Position numbers and translations under genes: made by a program
DNA from: Lachnospira multipara ATCC 19207
Lineage (GTDB): Bacteria; Bacillota; Clostridia; Lachnospirales; Lachnospiraceae
DNA: 64,000 nucleotides
Assembly (NCBI RefSeq): GCF_000424105.1
Contig: NZ_AUJG01000010.1
Location: forward strand, 30,874-94,873
Direction of reading: 5' to 3'
Shown here: positions 7,767 to 15,842 of the stretch, in pieces
Layout: each line of letters opens with the position of its first letter
Position numbering within the stretch: the stretch's first letter is position 1
Notes under the pieces: model-generated
Database searches by the model: none
What the model saw: only the letters and a program-made list of their open reading frames with translations
Told to the model about the DNA's origin: nothing

Positions 7767-9074
7767 ATGAGTATTAGAGAAGACGTAACAAGAATGAAGA
7801 GCGTTGCAGCAGAGCTTGCTAGCTCAAACATTGAATTAAGAAATAAGGCACTTAAGATGGTGGCGGAGAATTTAAGAAAGAATGCTGACAAGATTTTTAA
7901 GGCTAACGAAATTGATATAGCTAATGCCTATGCCAATGGGGTACAGGAGTCAGTACTTAAAAGACTTAAGTTTGATAATCACAAGTTAGAGGATGTTATA
8001 GATGGTATTAATCAGTTAATAGGACTTGAAGACCCAGTGGGCAAGGTAACTCTAAATAGAGAGCTTGATGAGGGCTTGATTTTAAAGAGAGTAACTTGTC
8101 CTATCGGAATTATTGGAGTGATTTTTGAGGCAAGACCAGATGCCCTAGTGCAGATTGCTTCTTTATGTATTAAGAGTGGTAACTGTGCGATTTTAAAGGG
8201 TGGTAAGGAAACTGCTGAAAGTAATAGATGCCTCTTTGGAGTTATTAGAGAGGCAATTGTTGAGGCTGGCCTTCCAGAAATCTGCTTAATTCAGGCAGAG
8301 GCTCACTCTGAGATTGATGAATTATTAAAATGTGACGGCTTAGTTGACCTACTTATTCCACGAGGTTCTAACGCCTTTGTCCAGTACATTATGAATAATA
8401 CTAAGATTCCTGTAATGGGACACGCTGACGGTATTTGTCACATTTTCATAGATAAGGATGCAGACCTTGCTAAGGCGATTCCTATTGTTGTGGATGCTAA
8501 GACTCAGTATAGCGCAGCTTGTAATGCAGTAGAGACAGTTTTAGTGCACAGTGAAATTGCTGCAAAGGCACTTCCAGTGTTAGTTAGAGCTCTTAATGAG
8601 GCAAAGGTTGTGGTGAATGCTGATGCTTACACAACTAATGTTTACAATGCTTATAAGAAAGATTCTGATGCTGAGGTTCATGTAATTAAGGATGATGCAT
8701 ATAATGTAGAGTATCTTCGCTACGAGCTTGGTATTAAGATTGTTGAAAATGTTGACGAGGCCATTGCCCATATTAATAAGTATGGTTCACATCACACAGA
8801 TAGCATCATTACTGAGAATCAGGCAACAGCTGACAAGTTCCAGAATATGGTAGATTCAGCAGGGGTTTATCACAATGTTTCAACTCGTTTTGCAGATGGC
8901 TTTAGATATGGCTTTGGCGCTGAGGTTGGTATTAGTACAAGTAAGATTCATGCAAGAGGCCCAGTGGGTCTTGAGGGCTTAGTTACTTATAAGTATAAGC
9001 TTACAGGTAATGGCCAGATTGTTACTGACTATGCTAGTGGAATTAAGACTTTTAAGCATAGAGATTTAGATTAA
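7767..9074 (+). CDS. proA: Glutamate-5-semialdehyde dehydrogenase
   Basis: ProA reduces gamma-glutamyl phosphate with NADPH to glutamate-5-semialdehyde in proline synthesis. The 435-residue product has the aldehyde-dehydrogenase fold and ProA signatures: CPIGIIGVIFEARPDALVQI, AILKGGKETAESN, LIPRGSNAFVQYI and the catalytic-cysteine region YSAACNAVETVLVH. An in-frame ATG at 7707 would add 20 residues, but it overlaps the -35 and lacks a ribosome-binding site, while 7767 has GGAGG seven bases upstream. proB (glutamate 5-kinase) is not adjacent, so proA is transcribed alone here. Confidence 0.95.
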   Translation: MSIREDVTRMKSVAAELASSNIELRNKALKMVAENLRKNADKIFKANEIDIANAYANGVQESVLKRLKFDNHKLEDVIDGINQLIGLEDPVGKVTLNRELDEGLILKRVTCPIGIIGVIFEARPDALVQIASLCIKSGNCAILKGGKETAESNRCLFGVIREAIVEAGLPEICLIQAEAHSEIDELLKCDGLVDLLIPRGSNAFVQYIMNNTKIPVMGHADGICHIFIDKDADLAKAIPIVVDAKTQYSAACNAVETVLVHSEIAAKALPVLVRALNEAKVVVNADAYTTNVYNAYKKDSDAEVHVIKDDAYNVEYLRYELGIKIVENVDEAIAHINKYGSHHTDSIITENQATADKFQNMVDSAGVYHNVSTRFADGFRYGFGAEVGISTSKIHARGPVGLEGLVTYKYKLTGNGQIVTDYASGIKTFKHRDLD

Positions 9075-9138
9075 CATTAATAAACATTTTATAAATTGTA
9101 TACAAAGCCCTTGAAGTTAATAATAAAAGTGTTATAAT

Positions 9139-9190
9139 ACTTCGTACACGAACAGTTAGGTAACGAACTATTCGTATGCGAAGTATTTTT
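9139..9190 (+). terminator. Imperfect hairpin with T-tract after proA
   Basis: ACTTCGTACACGAACAGTT and AACTATTCGTATGCGAAGT pair at 16 of 19 positions, followed by ATTTTTATTAT. It probably terminates proA. A good promoter-like pair (TTGAAG, 16-nt gap, TATAAT at 9133-9138) ends exactly where the hairpin starts, so it could also act as operator or attenuator for the next gene. Confidence 0.6.
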
Positions 9191-9209
9191 ATTATAAGTA
9201 AACTTTATG

Positions 9210-9242
9210 TATAGTAATATTACTATATAACATGATATAATT
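9210..9242 (+). promoter_or_regulatory. Candidate MarR operator and promoter
   Basis: A perfect 18-bp palindrome TATAGTAATATTACTATA (9210-9227) occupies the place of the -35 element of an extended -10 TGATATAAT (-10 at 9236-9241). The layout suits autorepression by the MarR protein encoded at 9334, by analogy with other MarR-efflux operons. Confidence 0.6.
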
Positions 9243-9333
9243 ATAATAATCATGGTTCGTTTATATTTAAGAAAATTAAGTGATAGCATAAAGAGTAGCT
9301 ATTACATGCTTAGAAGATGAAAGGGAGTCTTTT

Positions 9334-9771
9334 ATGAATGATGAAAGTGTAATCAAAAAAATTTTAAAAATCGAAAAGTGTATTAAAAGAAAGTTTGATA
9401 AGCTTGCAGATTCTACAGGGATAAACGGCACGGAAGGTCGTGTGATACATTTTCTTATCTTAAATCAAGACAGGGATATATTCCAAAAAGATGTAGAAAT
9501 TGAATTTGACTTTCGTCCATCTACAGCATCTGAACTCTTAAAAAAAATGGAGTCTAAAGGATATATACTTAGAGAAGTTTCTAAGACTGATGCTAGACTT
9601 AAAAAGTTAACGCTTACGGATAAGGCAAAAGAACATGAAGAAAGAATCATTAATGATGTTGTCAGCTTAGAAGAATATATACAAAAGGGTATTAGTCCTA
9701 AGGATTTAGAAACATATGATAGAATTTCTAATATTATACTTGAGAATATCAAGAATTTTAGAAACGAATAA
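9334..9771 (+). CDS. MarR-family regulator of the ABC exporter operon
   Basis: A 145-residue winged-helix protein. The recognition region is around residues 50-75 (KDVEIEFDFRPSTASELLKK), and the wing signature is KTDARLKKLTLTDKA, matching the MarR 'DxRxxxLxLT' pattern. It is the first gene of an operon with two ABC exporter genes (31-nt gap to the first), the usual arrangement for drug-responsive control. A perfect palindrome overlaps its promoter. The ligand is not predictable. Confidence 0.88.
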   Translation: MNDESVIKKILKIEKCIKRKFDKLADSTGINGTEGRVIHFLILNQDRDIFQKDVEIEFDFRPSTASELLKKMESKGYILREVSKTDARLKKLTLTDKAKEHEERIINDVVSLEEYIQKGISPKDLETYDRISNIILENIKNFRNE

Positions 9772-9802
9772 TTACTAAATTTATAAGAAAGGAAAGTTAT
9801 TT

Positions 9803-11545
9803 ATGATTAAGATTGTAAAGACTTTAGCTAGAAGTATTAGAGAGTATAAAAAAGCTTCAATTCTTACTCCAACATACGTAACTTTAGAAGTTATTTTGGA
9901 ATGTATTATTCCATTAATTATGGCTGAACTTATTAATAACATGACAGGCGATTCCATGGAACCAATTATAAAGTACGGTTTAATCTTATTTGTTATGGCA
10001 ATGGCTTCTTTGTTCTGTGGTATTATGTCAGCTAGAAAAGCAGCGACAGCTTCAGCTGGTTTTGCTAAAAACTTAAGACAGGATGTGTTTTATAAGATTC
10101 AGGATTTCTCCTTTGCAGATGTAGATAAATTTTCAACATCTTCTTTAGTAACACGTCTTACAACAGATATTACTAATGTGCAGAATGCTTATCAGATGAT
10201 TATTAGAGTAGCTGTAAGAACTCCTTTAATGTTTATCTTCTCAGTAGCAATGAGTTTTAGTATTAATGTTAAGATGGCTCTTATTTTTGTATGTATTGTG
10301 CCATTTTTAGCACTTGTTTTATTTGGAATTTTCTTTAAGGTACATCCTATTTTTAAGAGAATCTTTAAGAAGTATGATGCAATGAATAATTCAGTTCAGG
10401 AAAATGTTTCTGCAATTAGAGTTGTTAAGTCTTTTGTAAGAGAAGACTATGAAACTAAGAAATTCTTTAAAGCTAGTGGTGATGTAAAGAATGACTTTAC
10501 ACACGCAGAAAAGATTTTAGCTCTTAACACACCAACAATGATGCTTAGTATGTTTACATCAATCTTACTTGTATGTTTTATAGGTGCACAGATTATTGTT
10601 AGTTCAGGAGCTACAAGCCTTACAACAGGTGAGTTATCTTCTCTTTTAACTTATGGTGTTCAGATTCTTACATCTCTTATGATGTTAAGCTTTGTATTCG
10701 TTATGGTTTCAATGGCAGCAGAATCTGCAGATCGTATTGTGGAAGTACTTGAAACAGAAAGCGATTTACAGTCGCCTGTTAATGGTAAGACAGAGATTAG
10801 AGATGGTGCAATTGATTTTGACGACGTATCCTTTAAATATAAGAAGACTAGTGAGAATTATGCTCTTACTAATATTAATCTTCATATTAAATCTGGTCAG
10901 ACAGTAGGTATTCTTGGTGGTACAGGTGATTCTAAAACATCACTTATTCAGCTTATTCCAAGACTTTATGATACAACAAAGGGTATGGTAAGAGTTGGTG
11001 GAGTTGATGTAAGAGATTATGACTTAGTATCTCTACGTGATGCTGTATCAGTTGTATTACAAAAAAATGTCCTATTCTCAGGAACAATTAAAGAAAACTT
11101 ACGCTGGGGTAATAAGGAAGCTACAGATGAGCAGATTGAAGAAGCTTGTAAGTTAGCTTGCGCTGATGAATTTATTCAGGGCTTCCCAGATAAGTATGAC
11201 ACTTATATTGAACAGGGTGGTTCTAATGTTTCTGGTGGTCAGAAGCAAAGACTTTGTATTGCTAGAGCACTTCTTAAGAATCCTAAGGTTTTAATTATGG
11301 ATGATTCTACAAGTGCTGTTGATACTAAGACAGATGCGCTTATTCGTGCAGCTCTTGCTAAATATCTTCCAGAGACAACTAAGATTATTATTGCACAGCG
11401 TATTTCTTCAGTTCAGGATGCGGATGTCATCATAGTCTTAGATCAGGGTAAAATTGTTGAAAAGGGAACACATGATGAACTTGTGGCTCTTGGCGGAATT
11501 TACAGCGAAGTATTTGAATCACAGACTAAATCAAAGGAAGAATAG
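9803..11545 (+). CDS. ABC exporter half-transporter, degenerate-site subunit
   Basis: A 580-residue type IV exporter subunit with six N-terminal membrane segments (about 1-310) and a C-terminal nucleotide-binding domain. The ATPase motifs carry the changes expected of the non-catalytic partner in heterodimers such as LmrCD or TM287/288: Walker A reads GGTGDSKTS (a conserved Gly is Ser), Walker B ends in MDDSTSAVD (Asp instead of catalytic Glu), and the switch is IAQRISS (Gln instead of His). The signature NVSGGQKQR is intact, so it completes the partner's functional site. It is 12 nt upstream of the partner gene. Substrate is unknown; multidrug or peptide export is plausible. Confidence 0.9.
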   Translation: MIKIVKTLARSIREYKKASILTPTYVTLEVILECIIPLIMAELINNMTGDSMEPIIKYGLILFVMAMASLFCGIMSARKAATASAGFAKNLRQDVFYKIQDFSFADVDKFSTSSLVTRLTTDITNVQNAYQMIIRVAVRTPLMFIFSVAMSFSINVKMALIFVCIVPFLALVLFGIFFKVHPIFKRIFKKYDAMNNSVQENVSAIRVVKSFVREDYETKKFFKASGDVKNDFTHAEKILALNTPTMMLSMFTSILLVCFIGAQIIVSSGATSLTTGELSSLLTYGVQILTSLMMLSFVFVMVSMAAESADRIVEVLETESDLQSPVNGKTEIRDGAIDFDDVSFKYKKTSENYALTNINLHIKSGQTVGILGGTGDSKTSLIQLIPRLYDTTKGMVRVGGVDVRDYDLVSLRDAVSVVLQKNVLFSGTIKENLRWGNKEATDEQIEEACKLACADEFIQGFPDKYDTYIEQGGSNVSGGQKQRLCIARALLKNPKVLIMDDSTSAVDTKTDALIRAALAKYLPETTKIIIAQRISSVQDADVIIVLDQGKIVEKGTHDELVALGGIYSEVFESQTKSKEE

Positions 11546-11556
11546 GAGGTATATGT

Positions 11557-13473
11557 ATGAATAAGAAAAATGTAGAGAAAGATAATACATTTGGCAGATT
11601 AATAGGCTATATATTCAAGCATTATGCTCCTCAGTTAATAGTAACTATTATCTGCATTATAATTGCAGCACTTGCATCAGTTATTGCAACAATTTTTTTA
11701 CAAAGAATTATTGATGAAGTTATTACACCAGCAATGGGCCTTGGTATGGATTCAGTTTGGAATAAATTTATTGGAATTATAATTACTATGGGGGTTATCT
11801 ATATCCTTGGTGTTATAGCTTCCTTTACATACACTCGTCTTATGGCAAATGTTACTCAGGGAACTTTAATGCATTTAAGAAACGATATGTTTGAGAGAAT
11901 GCAGACACTTCCTATTAAGTATTTTGATACTAACGCTCATGGCGATATTATGAGTACTTACACTAACGATACAGATGCTATTAGACAGTTAATTGGACAG
12001 AGTTTACCACAGCTTTTTCAGTCAAGCTTAACAATCATAGGCATTGTTATAATGATGTGTTTTTATAGTTTTTGGTTAACGATAGTTGTAGGGTTATTTA
12101 TTTTCTTAATGACTAGAGTAGTTAAGAATTTCGGTGGAAATTCTGCTAAATATATGATGGCTCAGCAAAGAACCCTTGCTAAAGAGGAAGGCTTTGTTGA
12201 GGAAATGATGGAAGGCGCTAAGGTTATTAAGGTCTTTAATCATGAAGAAGAAAGTAAAAATGCCTTTAATAAGGTGAATGAAGAATTATTTGAAGCTAGT
12301 GAGAAAGCTAATAAATTCGGTAATATGCTTATGCCAACTCTAGGTAATATTGGTAATATTATGTACGTAGTTCTTGCAGTTGTTGGTGGCTTATTAGTTT
12401 ATTATTCAGTTTATAATTTAAGTTTACAGAGCATTTTTACAGGAACTAATTCAGTAGTTTCTCTGGGTATTATTATTTCCTTCCTTTCCATGTCTAGACA
12501 GTTATCACAGACAGTTGGCCAGGTATCTATGCAGGTATCAATGATTGCCATGGGTCTTGCTGGTGCTAGAAGAGTATTTGAACTTATGGATCAGGAACCT
12601 GAATTTGATGAGGGTTACGTTACACTTGTTCGTGCAAAATATACCAAGGAAGGCGAGCTAGTTGAGGCCGATGAGGACACTTCTCTTTGGGCTTGGAAGC
12701 ATCCACATAAGGCAGAGGGAACAGTAACTTACACTCCTTTAAAGGGTGATATTGTTTTAGAGGATGTTGATTTTGGTTATGTTAAGAATAAGTTAGTTTT
12801 ACATGACGTATCTCTTTACGCTAAACCAGGTCAGAAGATTGCTTTTGTTGGAGCAACAGGTGCAGGTAAAACAACAATTACTAATCTTATTAACAGATTC
12901 TATGATATTGAAGACGGTAAGATTCGTTACGATGGAATCAATATTAATAAGATTAAGAAGACTGACCTTAGACGTTCTCTTGGTATTGTTTTACAGGATG
13001 TTAACCTATTCACAGGTACAGTACTTGATAATATTAGATATGGTAAATTAAATGCAACAGATGAAGAATGTATTGCAGCAGCTAAGTTAGCTAATGCTCA
13101 TCACTTTATTGAAAGATTACCAGATGGCTATAACACAATGCTTACAGCTAATGGCGCTAACCTTTCACAGGGACAAAGACAGTTACTTTCAATTGCAAGA
13201 GCTGCTGTAGCTAACCCACCTGTAATGATCTTAGATGAAGCTACATCTTCAATTGATACAAGAACTGAGGCTATTGTTCAGGCGGGTATGGATAATCTTA
13301 TGTTTGGTAGAACAGTATTTGTTATTGCCCATAGATTATCAACAGTTAGAAACAGTAAGGCAATTATGGTTCTTGACCATGGTCGAATTATTGAAAGAGG
13401 TGACCATGATACCTTAATTGATCAAAAGGGCACATATTATCAGTTATATACTGGTGCTTTTGAGCTAGAATAG
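11557..13473 (+). CDS. ABC exporter half-transporter, catalytic subunit
   Basis: A 638-residue partner of the preceding protein: six membrane segments, then an ATPase domain with intact Walker A (GATGAGKTT), Walker B with Glu (MILDEATSSID) and switch His (VIAHRLST). Its signature is altered (NLSQGQRQL), which fits the composite asymmetric-site architecture in which this altered signature faces the degenerate Walker sites of the other subunit. About 45 extra residues (near 350-400, with charged EADEDTSLWAWKH) sit between membrane and ATPase domains. Start has AGGAGG. Transcribed with the MarR and first ABC gene. Confidence 0.92.
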   Translation: MNKKNVEKDNTFGRLIGYIFKHYAPQLIVTIICIIIAALASVIATIFLQRIIDEVITPAMGLGMDSVWNKFIGIIITMGVIYILGVIASFTYTRLMANVTQGTLMHLRNDMFERMQTLPIKYFDTNAHGDIMSTYTNDTDAIRQLIGQSLPQLFQSSLTIIGIVIMMCFYSFWLTIVVGLFIFLMTRVVKNFGGNSAKYMMAQQRTLAKEEGFVEEMMEGAKVIKVFNHEEESKNAFNKVNEELFEASEKANKFGNMLMPTLGNIGNIMYVVLAVVGGLLVYYSVYNLSLQSIFTGTNSVVSLGIIISFLSMSRQLSQTVGQVSMQVSMIAMGLAGARRVFELMDQEPEFDEGYVTLVRAKYTKEGELVEADEDTSLWAWKHPHKAEGTVTYTPLKGDIVLEDVDFGYVKNKLVLHDVSLYAKPGQKIAFVGATGAGKTTITNLINRFYDIEDGKIRYDGININKIKKTDLRRSLGIVLQDVNLFTGTVLDNIRYGKLNATDEECIAAAKLANAHHFIERLPDGYNTMLTANGANLSQGQRQLLSIARAAVANPPVMILDEATSSIDTRTEAIVQAGMDNLMFGRTVFVIAHRLSTVRNSKAIMVLDHGRIIERGDHDTLIDQKGTYYQLYTGAFELE

Positions 13474-13500
13474 AGAAAAATTAAATAAATAAAGTATTTT

Positions 13501-13525
13501 TATCTATATAGATATATGTTATAAT
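13501..13525 (+). promoter_or_regulatory. Palindrome and -10 ahead of the HD-GYP gene
   Basis: A perfect 14-bp palindrome TATCTATATAGATA (13501-13514) is followed by TATAAT (13520-13525). The downstream hairpin starts a few bases later. No good -35 is visible, so this is a weak promoter or activator-dependent call. Confidence 0.35.
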
Positions 13526-13529
13526 TATG

Positions 13530-13564
13530 GCGTTGTTTAATAAAATTAAACAACGTCATTTTTA
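13530..13564 (+). terminator. Rho-independent terminator after the ABC exporter
   Basis: Stem GCGTTGTTTAAT/ATTAAACAACGT with loop AAA followed by CATTTTTATT. Confidence 0.85.
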
Positions 13565-13594
13565 TTATGCTTTACAGCATGCAGGGAGGATAAC

Positions 13595-14953
13595 ATGCTT
13601 GGCAAAAAATCAGATAGAACAACATCCCTTTTAACTGCATTGTTAGTTATATTTTTAGGTGCTGTTAGTATTGTAGTAATTTTAGTTTTGAAGATTAATA
13701 TAGAGCGGGCAATAGATGAGTTTGAAACTATTGTAACTATGAATTTTCAAGACAAGAATCATATAGAATCTTTGACGGAAGATATTTATAAGGAGAACTT
13801 TTACGTATACGGTAAGGTTTGGTCAGAAGAGTCTTATGTGGGTAATAGCTATTATGAATCCATTAATACTGAAGAGGATATAAGAGCAATACTTAGTGAG
13901 CTTTCAGAAAGTGCCCTTAGCGACAATTATGGAACCATGTATAGTAACATAAGCGAAGAGCTTAATGAGTATTTAAATATGGTTTCTAAGGTGGAAGAAT
14001 ATATTGAGGCTGGAAATTATGAAGAGGCAGAAAGCTATGTAAGCGATGTTATTAATAACAAGGTCTTAAGCATAAATAAGGAATTAAATGTTTTAGAGGA
14101 GCAGATTAATGACGAGGTAAAGGTAGCACAAGACACTCTTAAGTACCGACTTATAAGTATTAGTATCATCTCAGTGGTAGCAATTATTGTTATTATTGCT
14201 ACTACACTTGTAATTGTCTATTTATGTAATCAGATAACTTCAAAGCTAGAAGATTACAGTGATATCCTAGAGTTTAAGGTCAATAAGCAAAGCGAAGAGA
14301 TAAACGAACATAATAATAGAATCATGAGTATCCAGAATAGCACTATAGATGCTATGGCTTCTTTAATTGAAAGTCGTGATGGAGATACGGGCATGCATAT
14401 TGCAAGAACTAGTGCTTATGTGAAAATGTTAGCGCAGCTTGCAAAGAACCAAGGTTATTACACTAACATCCTCACTAAGGATTACATTGAATTCCTTGTA
14501 AAGGCAGCGCCTATGCATGATATTGGTAAGATTAATGTACCAGATTCCATTTTAAAGAAACCAGGAATCTTAACTCATGATGAATATACCATTATGCAAA
14601 ACCACACTAAAGAGGGTGGAAGAATTATTAGAGAAGCCCTTGGAAGTATTGAGGAAATCGAGTTTATTAATATAGCTTCAGATGTGGCCACTTTCCACCA
14701 TGAAAAGTGGGATGGCAGTGGTTATCCTTATGGTCTTAAGGGAGAGGAAATTCCAATTTCAGCAAGAATCATGTCTGTGGCAGATGTTTTTGATGCCCTA
14801 GTTTCGGAGAGATGCTATAAGAGAGCCTACAGCTTTGATGAGGCTATGCTTATTATTAACGATAATATAGGTAAACATTTTGATCCAATCCTTAGTAGAC
14901 TCTTTGTAGAGAATAAGGATAAGGTTAAACAGATAATGGAAGAACTCTCATAA
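13595..14953 (+). CDS. Membrane HD-GYP domain protein, probable c-di-GMP phosphodiesterase
   Basis: A 452-residue sensor enzyme. Membrane segments at about 9-34 and 186-212 enclose an acidic, helical extracytoplasmic region of about 150 residues that resembles four-helix-bundle sensors. After a coiled-coil stretch, the HD-GYP domain follows with His308-Asp309 in MHDIGKINVPDSIL, HHEKWDGSGYP (Gly376-Tyr377-Pro378) and GLKGEEIPISARIMSVADVFDAL. Class-typical metal ligands are present, so hydrolysis of c-di-GMP is predicted. Start follows GGGAGG. It stands alone between two terminators. The signal sensed by the outer domain is unknown. Confidence 0.9.
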   Translation: MLGKKSDRTTSLLTALLVIFLGAVSIVVILVLKINIERAIDEFETIVTMNFQDKNHIESLTEDIYKENFYVYGKVWSEESYVGNSYYESINTEEDIRAILSELSESALSDNYGTMYSNISEELNEYLNMVSKVEEYIEAGNYEEAESYVSDVINNKVLSINKELNVLEEQINDEVKVAQDTLKYRLISISIISVVAIIVIIATTLVIVYLCNQITSKLEDYSDILEFKVNKQSEEINEHNNRIMSIQNSTIDAMASLIESRDGDTGMHIARTSAYVKMLAQLAKNQGYYTNILTKDYIEFLVKAAPMHDIGKINVPDSILKKPGILTHDEYTIMQNHTKEGGRIIREALGSIEEIEFINIASDVATFHHEKWDGSGYPYGLKGEEIPISARIMSVADVFDALVSERCYKRAYSFDEAMLIINDNIGKHFDPILSRLFVENKDKVKQIMEELS

Positions 14954-14969
14954 ATATTACCACTTTCTA

Positions 14970-15030
14970 TTGACATCAGCTTAGAAAGTGGTATATTTAA
15001 ATTACAACATATGAACACTTGCTCATATGT
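14970..15030 (+). promoter_or_regulatory. Zinc-operon promoter with SmtB-type operator
   Basis: TTGACA (14970-14975), 16-nt spacer, TATATT (14992-14997), then an inverted repeat ACATATGA-ACACTTGC-TCATATGT (15007-15030) near the transcription start. The central ATATGAACAnnTGxTCATAT pattern matches the ArsR/SmtB 12-2-12 operator class. The promoter lies inside another inverted repeat (CCACTTTCTA/TAGAAAGTGG) which may terminate the upstream gene. Confidence 0.75.
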
Positions 15031-15087
15031 TTAACTCATTAAGAAAAGTTTTATAGGAGTTAAATAAACAAACGGAGGTCTTAACTG

Positions 15088-15447
15088 ATGGCAATAAATG
15101 ACGTAGATAGATGTGATATTAAACATGTTCATACAGAGAAAGTAAAAGAGGTATTTTCCGCTATGCCTTCTGAGGATGAGTTATATGATTTAGCTGAACT
15201 CTTTAAGGTCTTTGGAGATTCTACTAGAATTAGAATTCTCTTTGCTCTTTTCGAATCAGAGATTTGTGTATGCGACTTAGCAGACACCCTAAACATGACT
15301 CAGTCAGCAGTTTCACATCAGCTAAAGATTCTAAAAAATTCAAAGCTAGTTGGTAGCAGAAGAGAAGGAAAGCAGGTTATTTATTTTCTAGCAGATGATC
15401 ATGTTAGAACAATAATTGACCAGGGAAGAGAACACATAGAAGAATAA
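15088..15447 (+). CDS. ArsR/SmtB-family zinc-type metal sensor repressor
   Basis: A 119-residue winged-helix repressor that should release DNA on metal binding. Metal-site residues can be read by spacing. Asp103, His105, His116 and Glu119 reproduce the SmtB alpha-5 zinc site (Asp-x-His, +11 His, +3 Glu). Cys9, His13, Cys60 and Asp63 reproduce the alpha-3N site, with an extra Cys62 in EICVCDL. The recognition helix is in MTQSAVSHQLKILK. It heads an operon with an HMA protein and a P-type ATPase and has a matching operator in its promoter. Zn(II), possibly also Cd(II)/Pb(II), is the expected ligand. Confidence 0.93.
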   Translation: MAINDVDRCDIKHVHTEKVKEVFSAMPSEDELYDLAELFKVFGDSTRIRILFALFESEICVCDLADTLNMTQSAVSHQLKILKNSKLVGSRREGKQVIYFLADDHVRTIIDQGREHIEE

Positions 15448-15529
15448 TAAGATAATTTATAGGATAAATTTAAGAGAATATATATTCTAAGAGTATTAAC
15501 TATATTTAAGAAAAGGAAGGTAATTCATT

Positions 15530-15745
15530 ATGAAGAAGAAATTTAAGTGTGAAATTGATTGTGCTAACTGCGCAGCAAAGGTTGAGGAAGCAATTAAGAA
15601 GGTTGAGGGTGTAAAGGATGCATCTGTTAATTTCCTCACACAGAAGTTTATGTTAGAAGCAGAAGATGATTGCTTTGAAGAAGTACTTGAGAAGGCAATT
15701 AAGGCAGGTAAGAAGGCAGAAGACGAATTCGAAGTTATTTTATAA
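15530..15745 (+). CDS. Heavy-metal-associated (HMA) domain metallochaperone
   Basis: A 71-residue single HMA ferredoxin-like domain with the metal-binding CxxC in DCANCAAKVEEAI, followed by the usual VEGVKDASVNF strand-helix pattern. The normal GMTC loop is replaced by DCANC; the acidic residue next to the first Cys is a feature of Zn/Cd rather than Cu(I) domains such as that of ZntA. The adjacent ATPase lacks an N-terminal HMA domain, so this free domain probably does that job in trans. GGAAGG precedes the start. It lies between the sensor and the pump, in one operon. Confidence 0.88.
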   Translation: MKKKFKCEIDCANCAAKVEEAIKKVEGVKDASVNFLTQKFMLEAEDDCFEEVLEKAIKAGKKAEDEFEVIL

Positions 15746-15842
15746 TTTCTATTTGTCAAAGATTTATATTTAGATTTATTGGAAAATGCGTCACAAAGCC
15801 CAAGAGTTACGTAAACTAAGGATTGTGACAATAGGAGATAGT

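Noticed and set aside
9139..13564. Two cases of a -10 directly followed by a hairpin (9133 and 13520) as a shared regulatory device
   Set aside because: AT-rich sequence makes TATAAT common, and both hairpins are well placed to terminate the gene upstream; coincidence is likely.
15786..15842. Upstream start for the P-type ATPase
   Set aside because: No ribosome-binding site at 15786, whereas AGGAGA is correctly spaced before 15843.
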